From an uncultured Polaribacter sp. (lineage in GTDB: Bacteria > Bacteroidota > Bacteroidia > Flavobacteriales > Flavobacteriaceae), in assembly GCA_905480405.1 (NCBI GenBank), contig CAJQQH010000188.1, positions 1 to 37,729 on the forward strand: 37,729 nt of DNA. The letters are read 5' to 3'. Of this stretch, positions 1 to 8,022 are shown piece by piece (the stretch's first letter is position 1; every line of letters starts with the position of its first letter). A model generated the notes under the pieces. The model searched no databases and was not told where the DNA came from. It was given only the letters and a program-made list of their open reading frames with translations. The position numbers were made by a program, and so were the translations under genes.

Positions 1-60
1 GAATTCGACCTTAAAGAAGGTAGAAAAGGTTTAAATGCAGTAGACGTTAGAGTAATCTAA
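1..60 (+). CDS. Cold-shock domain protein, C-terminal fragment
   Basis: The first 20 codons read in frame to a TAA stop and give a tail ending EGRKGLNAVDVRVI. This matches the last beta strand of CspA-family cold-shock proteins, small single-stranded nucleic-acid-binding RNA chaperones, whose Bacteroidota members typically end in a K/RGLNAVNV-like sequence. The N-terminal part with the RNP1/RNP2 motifs lies before the window, so the family call rests on the C-terminus alone. A strong intrinsic terminator follows 32 bases after the stop, which fits a monocistronic gene. Confidence 0.75.
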   Translation, partial: EFDLKEGRKGLNAVDVRVI

Positions 61-92
61 TTCTATTCTTAAATTTTTACAACATAAAAGAT

Positions 93-122
93 CGTCTAAA
101 TAATTTTAGACGGTTTTTTTTT
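93..122 (+). terminator. Intrinsic terminator after the cold-shock gene
   Basis: An 8-bp perfect stem (CGTCTAAA / TTTAGACG) with a TAAT loop is followed directly by G and a run of nine T. It closes the cold-shock transcript just before the ctaA promoter. Confidence 0.85.
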
Positions 123-126
123 GCCT

Positions 127-134
127 TATTTTTG
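127..134 (+). promoter_or_regulatory. ctaA promoter, -7 element TATTTTTG
   Basis: This is a perfect match to the Bacteroidota -7 consensus TAnnTTTG, placed 19 bases before the ATG at 153. Its last three bases are the TTG that the ORF track used as a start codon, so that upstream start is probably not translated. No clear -33 TTG is seen at 17-23 bases upstream. Confidence 0.6.
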
Positions 135-152
135 CAAAAACATTTATCAATA

Positions 153-1175
153 ATGAAAAGCAAGTTTCCGAAAATAGTACAAATTTCAATTATATCTGTC
201 TATTTAATTTTTTTAGCTGGCTCTGTAGTTAGAATGACAGGATCTGGAATGGGTTGTCCTGATTGGCCTAAATGTTTTGGTTATTACATTCCGCCAACTT
301 CTGAAGAACAAATTACATGGAAACCAAATACAGAATTTAAAAAAGGCTTTATTATTATTAAAGACGAAGTTTTATTTGTTGCAGACAAAGACATTAAAAC
401 CTTATCGTCTTTTAAAGCTACTAATTGGCTAAAATATACAAAACACGACTACGCTAAATTTAACAAATACCACACCTGGACAGAGTACATAAATAGGCTA
501 GCCTCTGTTTTATCTGGTTTTGTTTTCTTATTTCTTCTATACGGAGCTATCAAATTTTGGAAAACAGATAAACGAATACCCTACCTAGCTTTTGCGGCTT
601 TCTTTTTAATGATGGTTGAAGCTGCTATGGGAAAAATGGTTGTTGATACAAATTTAAAACCAGGAATGATTACCATTCATATGATTCTTGGCTTAGTTAT
701 TATAGCACTTTTACTTCAACTAAAATTTATAGTCTCTGTTGATAAAAAGAAATATAACTACAATACAATCTTTAATAAACTTTTAATTATTTCTGTAATT
801 TTTTCATTGATACAAATTGCTTTAGGTACTCAAGTAAGGCAATTTATAGACGAGCAAGTAAAACAATTGGGCTTCGAAAACAAAAACTACAGCTTAATGG
901 ATCCTAGTTTTAAGTTTTACTTTCATAGATCTTTTACCATTGCTATAGTACTTGTAAACTTCGGATTATTTTACATCAACCAAATTAAAAAATTAGGTTA
1001 TAAATTAGTCAATTGGATTGTATTCTTAATTTTTCTTGAAACATTAACTGGTATATTAATGTACTATGCAGAATTCCCCTTAGGAACACAAGCGATACAT
1101 TTATTAGCGGGAGCAATATTATTTGGATTACAATTTTACTTATGGATACAAAGCAGAAAAACAGTTAGCAGTTAG
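153..1175 (+). CDS. ctaA: Heme A synthase (CtaA/COX15 family)
   Basis: This integral membrane enzyme converts heme O to heme A for aa3-type cytochrome oxidase. The product is about 340 residues with roughly eight hydrophobic segments. The first external loop carries the family Cys pair (GMGCPDWPKCFG), and histidines sit in predicted heme-binding helices (KYHTWTEYINR, TIHMILGL, FHRSFTIAI, AIHLLAGA), the pattern of COX15/CtaA. I start at ATG 153, not the TTG at 132, because the TTG is part of a -7 promoter element. The partner enzyme ctaB lies 24 kb away with the oxidase genes. The stop codon is formed inside the first two copies of a 7-bp tandem repeat. Confidence 0.93.
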   Translation: MKSKFPKIVQISIISVYLIFLAGSVVRMTGSGMGCPDWPKCFGYYIPPTSEEQITWKPNTEFKKGFIIIKDEVLFVADKDIKTLSSFKATNWLKYTKHDYAKFNKYHTWTEYINRLASVLSGFVFLFLLYGAIKFWKTDKRIPYLAFAAFFLMMVEAAMGKMVVDTNLKPGMITIHMILGLVIIALLLQLKFIVSVDKKKYNYNTIFNKLLIISVIFSLIQIALGTQVRQFIDEQVKQLGFENKNYSLMDPSFKFYFHRSFTIAIVLVNFGLFYINQIKKLGYKLVNWIVFLIFLETLTGILMYYAEFPLGTQAIHLLAGAILFGLQFYLWIQSRKTVSS

Positions 1176-1219
1176 CAGTTAGCAGTTAGCAGTTAGCAGT
1201 TAGCAGTTAGCAGTTAGCA
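1164..1219. repeat. Heptamer tandem repeat (GTTAGCA)x8
   Basis: Eight perfect head-to-tail copies of GTTAGCA span 56 bases. The array begins inside the ctaA coding sequence, supplies its TAG stop at 1173-1175, and runs into the convergent ctaA/moaE intergenic region, where no clear terminator is visible. The unit contains TAG and its length is 1 modulo 3, so every reading frame entering the array stops within two or three copies. Confidence 0.97.
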
Positions 1220-1258
1220 AAAATAAATAATCTGTCACTTCAAGCCTTTGAATCTTAC

Positions 1259-1681
1259 TTATGGATGAGCGTTTACCCAAACTTCTCCATCAGAAAAGTA
1301 TTCTTTTTTCCAAATAGGAACCGTTTGCTTTAAAGTATCTATAGCAAACTCACAGGCTTCAAAAGCTGCTTTTCTATGCTTAGAAGATACTGTAATTATC
1401 ACAGGAACATCACGAATCTGCAGCATACCTTCTGCATGATGAATGGCAATTTTTTTAATATCAAATTTTTCTAAAGCCAAATTTGCAATTTTTTGCATTT
1501 CCTTAATCGCCATTGGTTTGTAGGTAGAAAAATCTAACTGCTTAACCTCTTTTCCTTGAGTATCATTTCTTACCGTACCTACAAATACAGAAATTCCGCC
1601 ACAAGAATCATCTTCTACAAAACTATAGCATTCTTGTAAGTTTAATTTTTCCGAAGTTATTTTAATAGAAGTTCTTTGCAT
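1259..1681 (-). CDS. moaE: Molybdopterin synthase catalytic subunit MoaE
   Basis: MoaE is the large subunit of molybdopterin synthase, which inserts two sulfurs from MoaD thiocarboxylate into precursor Z (cPMP) to make molybdopterin. The product is 140 residues, normal for the family. Visible family features are GTVR with Arg38, SSKHR (102-103), and two lysines seven residues apart, K118 and K125 in DTLKQTVPIWKKE, corresponding to catalytic K119 and K126 of E. coli MoaE. Its partner moaD is on the same strand 380 bp away, but the two are separated by an opposite-strand gene. A -7 element only 8 bases before the ATG suggests an almost leaderless mRNA. Confidence 0.95.
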   Translation of the reverse strand: MQRTSIKITSEKLNLQECYSFVEDDSCGGISVFVGTVRNDTQGKEVKQLDFSTYKPMAIKEMQKIANLALEKFDIKKIAIHHAEGMLQIRDVPVIITVSSKHRKAAFEACEFAIDTLKQTVPIWKKEYFSDGEVWVNAHP

Positions 1682-1688
1682 ACATCAG

Positions 1689-1696
1689 CAAAAATA
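1689..1696 (-). promoter_or_regulatory. moaE promoter, -7 element TATTTTTG
   Basis: Reverse-strand TATTTTTG matches TAnnTTTG, and its final G lies 8 bases before the moaE ATG. The predicted start of transcription is therefore within about 2-5 bases of the start codon. It faces a divergent -7 element for the DUF3817 gene in the same 63-bp gap. Confidence 0.5.
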
Positions 1697-1709
1697 ATAA
1701 TTCATAATG

Positions 1710-1717
1710 TATCTTTG
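1710..1717 (+). promoter_or_regulatory. DUF3817 gene promoter, -7 element TATCTTTG
   Basis: TATCTTTG is a perfect TAnnTTTG match 27 bases before the ATG at 1745. No convincing -33 TTG is seen. It is divergent from the moaE promoter. Confidence 0.5.
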
Positions 1718-1744
1718 CTATCAAATTTTTAATACTTCACAAAA

Positions 1745-2017
1745 ATGAAAAGTATCTTTAGAATTGTTAGTCTTTTAGAAGGAGTTTCTTACCTACTTTT
1801 ATTGTTTATTGCAACTCCTATTAAACATTTTCAGGGTGATGCTTCTTATGTAAAAATGTTAGGGATGCCTCATGGAATTCTTTTTATGCTCTATGTTGTT
1901 ATAGCAATTGTAATTAAAAAAGAAATGAATTGGGACAATAAAACATTAGCAATTGTTCTTGTTGCATCTATTTTACCTTTTGGTACTTTTTATATTGATA
2001 AAAAATATTTACGTTAA
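1745..2017 (+). CDS. DUF3817 family small membrane protein
   Basis: A 90-residue protein with three predicted membrane helices. The order of motifs (RIVSLLEGVSYLLLL, then a KMLGMPHG loop, then a second and third helix ending near FGTFYIDKKYL) is that of DUF3817 (YdzA-like) integral membrane proteins. No biochemical function is established for the family. It has its own promoter and separates moaE from moaD, on the opposite strand to both. It has no sequence feature tying it to molybdenum metabolism. Confidence 0.85.
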   Translation: MKSIFRIVSLLEGVSYLLLLFIATPIKHFQGDASYVKMLGMPHGILFMLYVVIAIVIKKEMNWDNKTLAIVLVASILPFGTFYIDKKYLR

Positions 2018-2031
2018 TTAACTTTAATCAA

Positions 2032-2058
2032 ATAAAAAAAGAAGAATCCTATATTCTT
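2032..2058 (-). terminator. Intrinsic terminator after moaD
   Basis: On the reverse strand a 6-bp stem (AAGAAT/ATTCTT, 5-base loop) is followed by C and a seven-T run, starting a few bases after the moaD stop. The stem is AT-rich, so strength is uncertain. Confidence 0.5.
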
Positions 2059-2062
2059 ACTT

Positions 2063-2305
2063 TTAACCACCACTAACTGGCGGAATAACAGCAACCACAT
2101 CACGCTCATTTAAAACAGTAGCATCAGTTGCGTATTCTTCATTAACAGCAATTGCATAAGAATCTATATTTTCTAATTGAGAATATACTTTTTTCAACAC
2201 CTCTTTAAAATCTTTAATTGATGTTTTTTCATTAATATCAATATCTAATTGTGAAGCCCCAATTAAATCTGTTGTAATCCCAAAAAAAAGTGTTTTTATT
2301 TTCAT
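2063..2305 (-). CDS. moaD: Molybdopterin synthase sulfur carrier subunit MoaD
   Basis: An 80-residue ubiquitin-fold protein ending in VIPPVSGG. The C-terminal Gly-Gly is adenylated and thiocarboxylated, and then donates sulfur within the MoaD-MoaE complex. Length and the terminal diglycine are diagnostic, together with the N-terminal strand IKTLFFG and the NEEYA segment. It lies 26 bp after the start of downstream-facing DNA from the DUF5686 gene stop, and its -33 element falls inside the end of that gene. No other cofactor genes (moaA, moaC, moeB/mogA) are in the window. Confidence 0.93.
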   Translation of the reverse strand: MKIKTLFFGITTDLIGASQLDIDINEKTSIKDFKEVLKKVYSQLENIDSYAIAVNEEYATDATVLNERDVVAVIPPVSGG

Positions 2306-2311
2306 CTTTTA

Positions 2312-2343
2312 CAAATATAAAAAGTATTAACCTAAAAACTCAA
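2312..2343 (-). promoter_or_regulatory. moaD promoter (TTG-N21-TATATTTG)
   Basis: Reverse-strand TATATTTG (2312-2319) is preceded at a 21-bp spacing by TTG (2341-2343), the Bacteroidota -33/-7 arrangement. The final G is only 7 bases before the ATG, so transcription should start about 2-4 bases before it. The -33 lies inside the 3' end of the upstream DUF5686 gene. Confidence 0.55.
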
Positions 2344-4797
2344 CTTAAATAGAAATCCATCATTTTTAATTCCGGCATTAAAAGATTTTACATAATCTAC
2401 TCGTAGAAAACGCCATTTACCAAATCCAATATTATCTAATCCTATAGAATATTCAGTATATGGATTTTTATCAGCCATTAATAAAGTTTTTGCACCACCA
2501 ACTAAATGGAAATTCAATTTATTTACTAAAGGAATTTTACCTAAAATAGATCCTTTAAAATTATGTTCTACATGTGCTTCTGCATATTTATCATTGGTAT
2601 AAAACTTATAATAATCCATCAAACCAAAACTACTTAAAGCATTGCCAGTTCCATAATTTAATTGATTTCCATTAACTTGTAAATTATCCATAAAAGCAAT
2701 ATTCTTCTTTTCCAAAAACAAACCACCTCTTATATTATATGAAAATCTCCCATAATTTCCAGCATTAATATCTTGTCTTAAACTAGCTACAAACACATCA
2801 GAATTAAATTCAGAACTTGAAGCCCCAAAAGTTTTTCTGTACTGTACATTTAATGTTGGATATTTATCATTTCCTAGATTTTCTTTTCTATCTGGATAAG
2901 ACAAGTATTTTTGATTAAAAACAAAAGTAGCACCTACTTTTAATGTTGCAATTTTATGCTCAGTAAAAGCCGCGTTAACATAATCGCTAGTATTTAGAGG
3001 ATTATTAGACGTGTAAGGTTCGTTTTTACTTTGTCTTGCAAAAGAATAGTTACTAGTATTAAAAAGTGGTTTTCTATTCGCATATTCTAATGACGATGAA
3101 AAATAAATTCCGTTTTTAACTTCTTCAGAATAACCAACTTTTGCAAATTCTTTTTCATATAACTTCATATAATTCTCTCTACTAATCAAAGAGCGAACCA
3201 TGTTATCTAATTTTGATATTGGTTGTCTCTCGTTAAATTGAGCTGTTTTTACACCACCAGAAATAGACAATCTGGGTCTAGAAATGTTATTCCATTTTTT
3301 ATTAAAAAAGAAAGTTGGTCTTGCTTTTTTTTCTGAAAAGCCATAATTAACATTAACACCTGCATTCCACCACTTTCCTTTTTCATTTAAACTTTTAAAA
3401 TAACTAGCTCCTATAGATGTATTTAAACCTTGTACCGTATTAAAACCTAAGTCACTAAGTAAACCATTATAAGATAAAGACCATTTTTCGTAAGAATTTC
3501 TATACGTATATCCTGTAATAGGAGAAAGTAAGCTTAGTTTATTCTGTTTCTTATTTACAGAATCTAAATATTTTTTAGATTTACGCACAACTTTAATACT
3601 ATCTTTTACCACATAATCATTAACTTCTTCTTTTGTTAATGGAACTGGTCTTAAAGAACTCCAATAAGAAGAATCTTTTTCTGTTGCCTGTTTTGCAAAA
3701 GTTAATACCTCATTTGTAAATGTTGCTTCTGTAAATTTTGGTGTAAAATTATAATTAGAAAAAGCTGCAGAAAAACGGCCATCAAACTTAAAACCAAATG
3801 CATTTACTTTAAAATCTATACTCTGGTTAACTAAAACCCAAGCATCATTTTCTTCTGAATAACTATAATTCTGTTTCAACTTTAAAACATCTACCACAGG
3901 AATATTTACTTGCGCACCTGTAACAGAAACATCTGCTCCATACAAAGCCCAATCGTCTTCAACAATATATAAAGAACCGTTAAAAACTCGACCATTTTTA
4001 CGCTTTGGAATTAATTTTATTTTATTAATAAGCTTCTTGTTTTCGTCATAAAAAGTACCTTCTAATTTAAATTTGTAGTAACTAAAAGCATTTGAAGAAA
4101 TTGGCGAAACCAAATCGTTCCCAAACTCTACACTATTATCATAAAAATTGATATTTGCATCTTCTGCCCTATTAAAACTAATACCATTATCACGACCACT
4201 AACTTTAGAAGCAATAATATTTTCTTTAAACTTTTTTGGTTTTTTCTGAAATTTAATATCAGAAACTGTTTCAGAGAGGTAAATAATACCGCTTCTAGTA
4301 GAGTCTAAACCTCCACCAAAATCGCCCATAGTTTGACCTAAAAATTTTTCTGGCGCGTCTTTAATTCTATACAAACCTCTAGAATAAAAACTTGCAGTGT
4401 ATTGCGCAAATTTATCTGTATTCTTATCTTTATTAGCAATTACATTTCTAATAATTTCATTTGCAGGATTATCTTTTGTAGAAATAGAAATACCGCTTAA
4501 TTGTACACTTTCCTCCTCTAAAATTACATTTAATTCAAAAGGAAAAGAAGTAATATTTACTTCTTTTTTTACGGTTTTAAAGCCTAAAAACTGAAAAACA
4601 ATTATATATTTCCCTTTCTTTTTTAACGACAACACATAATCTCCATTATCATTAGAAGTTGTACCTGTAATTGTTTTATTTAGAAAAACCCCAACAAATG
4701 GAAGTGGGTTTTTATTCACGTCTGTAATCTTACCTTTTACTTGCGCAAAAAAAGTTGTCGAAACAAAAAGAAAAAGTAGAAAAGTAATTTTTTTCAT
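2332..4797 (-). CDS. DUF5686 outer-membrane protein with carboxypeptidase-regulatory-like domain
   Basis: An 821-residue predicted outer-membrane protein. Residues 1-18 form a signal peptide ending TFFAQ. Residues 19 to about 95 form a carboxypeptidase-regulatory-like (CarboxypepD_reg-like) beta-sandwich (VKGKITDVNKNPLPFVGV...GYKTV-type pattern). The rest matches the layout of DUF5686: a long region followed by many alternating beta strands and a C-terminal strand ending in phenylalanine (GFLFKLSF), typical of outer-membrane barrels. There is no TonB-dependent receptor plug. The function is unknown; members are common in Bacteroidota. There is no -7 element within 100 bp upstream; CAAAAATA-type matches near 4939 and 4959 would give a long leader. 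Confidence 0.85.
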   Translation of the reverse strand: MKKITFLLFLFVSTTFFAQVKGKITDVNKNPLPFVGVFLNKTITGTTSNDNGDYVLSLKKKGKYIIVFQFLGFKTVKKEVNITSFPFELNVILEEESVQLSGISISTKDNPANEIIRNVIANKDKNTDKFAQYTASFYSRGLYRIKDAPEKFLGQTMGDFGGGLDSTRSGIIYLSETVSDIKFQKKPKKFKENIIASKVSGRDNGISFNRAEDANINFYDNSVEFGNDLVSPISSNAFSYYKFKLEGTFYDENKKLINKIKLIPKRKNGRVFNGSLYIVEDDWALYGADVSVTGAQVNIPVVDVLKLKQNYSYSEENDAWVLVNQSIDFKVNAFGFKFDGRFSAAFSNYNFTPKFTEATFTNEVLTFAKQATEKDSSYWSSLRPVPLTKEEVNDYVVKDSIKVVRKSKKYLDSVNKKQNKLSLLSPITGYTYRNSYEKWSLSYNGLLSDLGFNTVQGLNTSIGASYFKSLNEKGKWWNAGVNVNYGFSEKKARPTFFFNKKWNNISRPRLSISGGVKTAQFNERQPISKLDNMVRSLISRENYMKLYEKEFAKVGYSEEVKNGIYFSSSLEYANRKPLFNTSNYSFARQSKNEPYTSNNPLNTSDYVNAAFTEHKIATLKVGATFVFNQKYLSYPDRKENLGNDKYPTLNVQYRKTFGASSSEFNSDVFVASLRQDINAGNYGRFSYNIRGGLFLEKKNIAFMDNLQVNGNQLNYGTGNALSSFGLMDYYKFYTNDKYAEAHVEHNFKGSILGKIPLVNKLNFHLVGGAKTLLMADKNPYTEYSIGLDNIGFGKWRFLRVDYVKSFNAGIKNDGFLFKLSF

Positions 4798-5130
4798 AGT
4801 TTGGTTTTAGTTGAAAATGTAAAGCTAAAGTTTATGTTACAATCAAATGTTTAATATTTGTTAAAGCAATTATAATTTGTTCTTAATTCTTAAGACGATA
4901 TAAAAAGATTAAAAGTTGCCTAATCAACTTATAAAAGTCAAAAATATTTATAATGTATCAAAAATAAAGCCATAAAACAGATTTTTATGTAATACTAACA
5001 ATTGATAAAAAATACATAAAAAAACTTTAATAACCATTAAAAAAATCAATTCGTAAAAGATTAGTAATCTTCGTTTTCTCTTTAACTGAAAAGCATATAT
5101 TTGTATGCTTAAACAAGCAAAAAATATTTT
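4798..5130. other. 333-bp AT-rich divergent intergenic region
   Basis: This gap between the divergent DUF5686 and maeB genes contains no ORF that I support. It holds two reverse-strand TATTTTTG elements (4939-4946 and 4959-4966) that could serve the DUF5686 gene, an AAGTTG/CAACTT hairpin at 4913-4930, and the maeB promoter with two palindromes at 5057-5109. Confidence 0.6.
5057..5109 (+). promoter_or_regulatory. maeB promoter with two palindromes
   Basis: The -7 element TATATTTG is at 5096-5103, 28 bases before the maeB ATG. It lies inside an 18-bp palindrome, AGCATA-6-TATGCT (5092-5109). A second perfect palindrome, AAGATTAGTAATCTT (5057-5071), is centred about 43 bases upstream of the likely start site, where an activator could sit. 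No TTG is seen at -33, which also fits an activator-dependent promoter. The regulatory role is inference. Confidence 0.45.
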
Positions 5131-7407
5131 ATGAGCGATTCTAGAAAAAGACATGAAGCCCTTTTGTATCACGCAAAACCAAAACCTGGAAAAATTGAAG
5201 TTATACCTACAAAAAAGTATGCAACACAACACGATTTAGCACTTGCTTATTCTCCAGGAGTGGCAGAACCTTGTTTAGAAATCGCAAAAGATAAAAATAA
5301 CGCATATAAATATACAGCCAAAGGAAACTTAGTTGCTGTTATTTCTAATGGAACAGCTGTTTTAGGCTTAGGAGATATTGGACCTGAAGCCTCTAAACCA
5401 GTAATGGAAGGTAAAGGTTTGCTATTTAAAATATTTGCAGATATTGATGTCTTTGACATTGAAGTAGATGCTACAGATGTTGATAAATTTGTAGAAACTG
5501 TAAAAGCCATAGCTCCTACTTTTGGAGGTATTAATTTAGAAGATATTAAAGCGCCTGAAGCTTTTGAAATAGAAAGAAGACTAAAAGAAGAGTTAGATAT
5601 TCCTGTTATGCATGATGACCAACATGGAACTGCTATTATCTCTGCTGCAGCTTTAAAAAATGCTATTGAAATTACAAAGAAAGACATTTCTAAAGTAAGT
5701 ATTGTTGTAAATGGCGCAGGTGCAGCTGCAATTTCTTGTACTCGTTTGTATTTAAAATTAGGTGCAAAATTAGAAAATATTGTAATGTGTGATAGCAAAG
5801 GTGTTATCAGAAAAGATAGAGGTAATTTAACTTCTCAAAAAGCAGAATTTGCTACAGATAAGGATTTAAATACCCTTGATGAAGCTATGCAAGATTCTGA
5901 TGTTTTTATTGGCCTTTCTATGGGTAATGTAGTTACACCAGAAATGCTTTTATCTATGTCTAAAGATCCTATTGTATTTGCAATGGCGAATCCTACTCCA
6001 GAAATAGATTACGACTTAGCAATTGCTACTAGAGACGATATTATAATGGCTACAGGTAGATCTGACCATTCTAACCAAGTAAACAACGTACTAGGATTTC
6101 CTTTTATTTTTAGAGGAGCATTAGATGTTAGAGCAACTAAAATTAATGAAGAAATGAAATTAGCTGCTGTGCATGCATTAGCTGATTTAGCAAAAAGATC
6201 TGTACCAGAACAAGTAAATATTGTTTATGATGAAGTAAGCTTATCTTTTGGTAGAGAATATATTATTCCTAAACCTTTTGATCCAAGATTAATTTATGAA
6301 ATTCCACCAGCTATTGCAAAAGCAGCAATGGATTCTGGTGTTGCTCTAGAACCAATTACAGATTGGGAAAAGTATAGAGAAGAATTAATGGATAGATCTG
6401 GCTCTGGAAGCAAAGAAATAAGAATGATTCATAACCGTGCAAAAAGCAATAAAAAACGTATCGTTTTTGCCGAAGCAGACCATTTAGATGTATTAAAAGC
6501 AGCACAAAGAGTACATGATGAAGGACTTGGATTACCTATTTTATTAGGTAGAAAAGAGTTGATTATGGAATTAAAAGAGGAGATTGGTTTTACAGCTGAT
6601 GTACCAATTCTTGATCCAAAAACAGATGAAGAAAACCAACGTAGAAATCGTTTTGGAGATGCTTATTGGAAAAGTAGACAACGAAAAGGAAGAACATTAT
6701 CCGAAGCAAAAAAATTAATGCGAGAGCGTAATTATTTTGGCGCGATGATGGTAAACGAAAACGAGGCAGATGCTTTAATTACCGGTTACTCCAGACCTTA
6801 TCCAAGTGTATTAAAACCAATATTAGAACTAGTTAAAAAAGACAAAGGCATTACCAAAGTTGCTGCTTGTAATTTAATGTTAACAAAACAAGGTCCATTA
6901 TTTTTAGCTGATACAACGATTAATATAAATCCGTCGGCTAAAGATTTAGTAAAAATCACACAGATGACTTCTAATTTGGTGAAAATGTTTGGTATGAAGC
7001 CAAATGTTGCCATGTTATCTTTTTCTAACTTTGGATCTATCAGTACAGAAACTTCAAATAAGATTAAAGAAGCTGTTTCTTATATTCATCGTCATTTTCC
7101 TAATGCAGTAGTTGATGGAGAAATTCAAGCAGATTTTGCGTTAAACCCAGAAATGTTAGCAAAAGAATTTCCTTTTTCTAAATTAAATGGAAAAAAAGTA
7201 AATGTTTTAATTTTTCCTAATTTAGAATCTGCAAATATTACATACAAATTACTAAAACAAGTTAACAAAGCCGAATCTATTGGACCTGTTATACTTGGAT
7301 TAAGTAAAGCTGTACATGTTTTACAATTAGGCGCAAGTGTAGATGAAATGGTAAATATGGCCGCTTTAGCTTGCTTAGATGCTCAACAAAAGGAAAAGAA
7401 TAAATAA
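5131..7407 (+). CDS. maeB: NADP-dependent malic enzyme with phosphotransacetylase-like domain
   Basis: This enzyme decarboxylates malate to pyruvate with reduction of NADP. The 758-residue length is that of the MaeB two-domain form. The N-terminal malic domain (about 15-150) has YSPGVAEPC and the DIEVDATD region. The NAD(P)-binding domain (about 160-395) has VVNGAGAAAISC and FAMANPTPEI. The C-terminal part (about 425-750, from KRIVFAEADHLDVLKAA) resembles phosphate acetyltransferase; in MaeB enzymes this half is generally regulatory rather than catalytic. It is followed after 29 bp by ruvA with no visible terminator, so ruvA-sprA may be partly transcribed from here. Confidence 0.95.
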   Translation: MSDSRKRHEALLYHAKPKPGKIEVIPTKKYATQHDLALAYSPGVAEPCLEIAKDKNNAYKYTAKGNLVAVISNGTAVLGLGDIGPEASKPVMEGKGLLFKIFADIDVFDIEVDATDVDKFVETVKAIAPTFGGINLEDIKAPEAFEIERRLKEELDIPVMHDDQHGTAIISAAALKNAIEITKKDISKVSIVVNGAGAAAISCTRLYLKLGAKLENIVMCDSKGVIRKDRGNLTSQKAEFATDKDLNTLDEAMQDSDVFIGLSMGNVVTPEMLLSMSKDPIVFAMANPTPEIDYDLAIATRDDIIMATGRSDHSNQVNNVLGFPFIFRGALDVRATKINEEMKLAAVHALADLAKRSVPEQVNIVYDEVSLSFGREYIIPKPFDPRLIYEIPPAIAKAAMDSGVALEPITDWEKYREELMDRSGSGSKEIRMIHNRAKSNKKRIVFAEADHLDVLKAAQRVHDEGLGLPILLGRKELIMELKEEIGFTADVPILDPKTDEENQRRNRFGDAYWKSRQRKGRTLSEAKKLMRERNYFGAMMVNENEADALITGYSRPYPSVLKPILELVKKDKGITKVAACNLMLTKQGPLFLADTTININPSAKDLVKITQMTSNLVKMFGMKPNVAMLSFSNFGSISTETSNKIKEAVSYIHRHFPNAVVDGEIQADFALNPEMLAKEFPFSKLNGKKVNVLIFPNLESANITYKLLKQVNKAESIGPVILGLSKAVHVLQLGASVDEMVNMAALACLDAQQKEKNK

Positions 7408-7436
7408 TTTATTACATTAGAGCCCAGAAAAAAATT

Positions 7437-8018
7437 ATGATTACACAAGTTAGAGGAAGATTGGTAGAAAAAAGTCCAACAGAAGTTGTTGTAGATTGTA
7501 ATGGAGTTGGCTACCTATTACATATTTCTTTAAACACTTTCTCTAGCTTACCTGCAGATGAAAATGTAATTTTATATACACACCTATCTATTAGAGAAGA
7601 TGCTCACACACTTTTTGGTTTTATAAATAAAACAGAAAGAGAAGTTTTTAAATTATTGATATCTGTTTCTGGTGTAGGGCCAAGTATTGCAAGAACGATG
7701 TGTTCTTCTATGACATCAGAAGAAATACAAAATGCAATTGCTTCAGAAAACGTACCTTTAATACAATCTGTAAAAGGTATTGGAGCAAAAACAGCACAGA
7801 GAGTAATTGTAGATTTAAAAGATAAAATTTTAAAAACCTTTGATATTGATGAAGTTTCTATTGGTACAAGCAATACTAATAAAGATGAAGCGTTATCTGC
7901 TTTAGAAGTTTTAGGTTTTCAAAGAAAACAATCTGACAAAATTGTTAATGCTATTGTTAAAGAAAACAAAGATGCTTCTGTAGAGAAAATCATTAAATTA
8001 GCCTTAAAAAACCTATAA
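7437..8018 (+). CDS. ruvA: Holliday junction branch migration protein RuvA
   Basis: RuvA binds four-way DNA junctions as a tetramer and loads the RuvB helicase. The 193-residue length is normal. The N-terminal OB-fold starts MITQVRGRLVEKSP, and the two helix-hairpin-helix segments are visible as ISVSGVGPSIARTM and VKGIGAKTAQRVIVDLKDK. The C-terminal domain III (about 145-193) would contact RuvB. The stop is 4 bases before the sprA start, so the two are likely translated from one mRNA. The ruvA-sprA order is familiar in Flavobacteriia. Confidence 0.95.
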   Translation: MITQVRGRLVEKSPTEVVVDCNGVGYLLHISLNTFSSLPADENVILYTHLSIREDAHTLFGFINKTEREVFKLLISVSGVGPSIARTMCSSMTSEEIQNAIASENVPLIQSVKGIGAKTAQRVIVDLKDKILKTFDIDEVSIGTSNTNKDEALSALEVLGFQRKQSDKIVNAIVKENKDASVEKIIKLALKNL

Positions 8019-8022
8019 TCAA

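Noticed and set aside
132-152. TTG start at 132 for heme A synthase
   Set aside because: The TTG is the last part of a -7 promoter element, and an ATG follows at 153 in frame before the first helix.
1164-1219. The heptamer array as a CRISPR or origin iteron array
   Set aside because: Units are 7 bp without spacers, and no cas or replication genes are near.
4939-4966. Two reverse-strand TATTTTTG elements as certain promoters of the DUF5686 gene
   Set aside because: They lie about 140-165 bp from the start in very AT-rich DNA where chance matches are common, so they are mentioned only within the gap entry.
4948-5232. 94-residue reverse ORF at the maeB 5' end
   Set aside because: It overlaps the maeB start and promoter, has a Phe/Cys-rich random composition and no recognisable motif.
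5247-5798. 183-residue reverse ORF inside maeB
   Set aside because: Antisense shadow of a conserved coding frame; low-complexity Ser/Ile/Pro composition and no start context.
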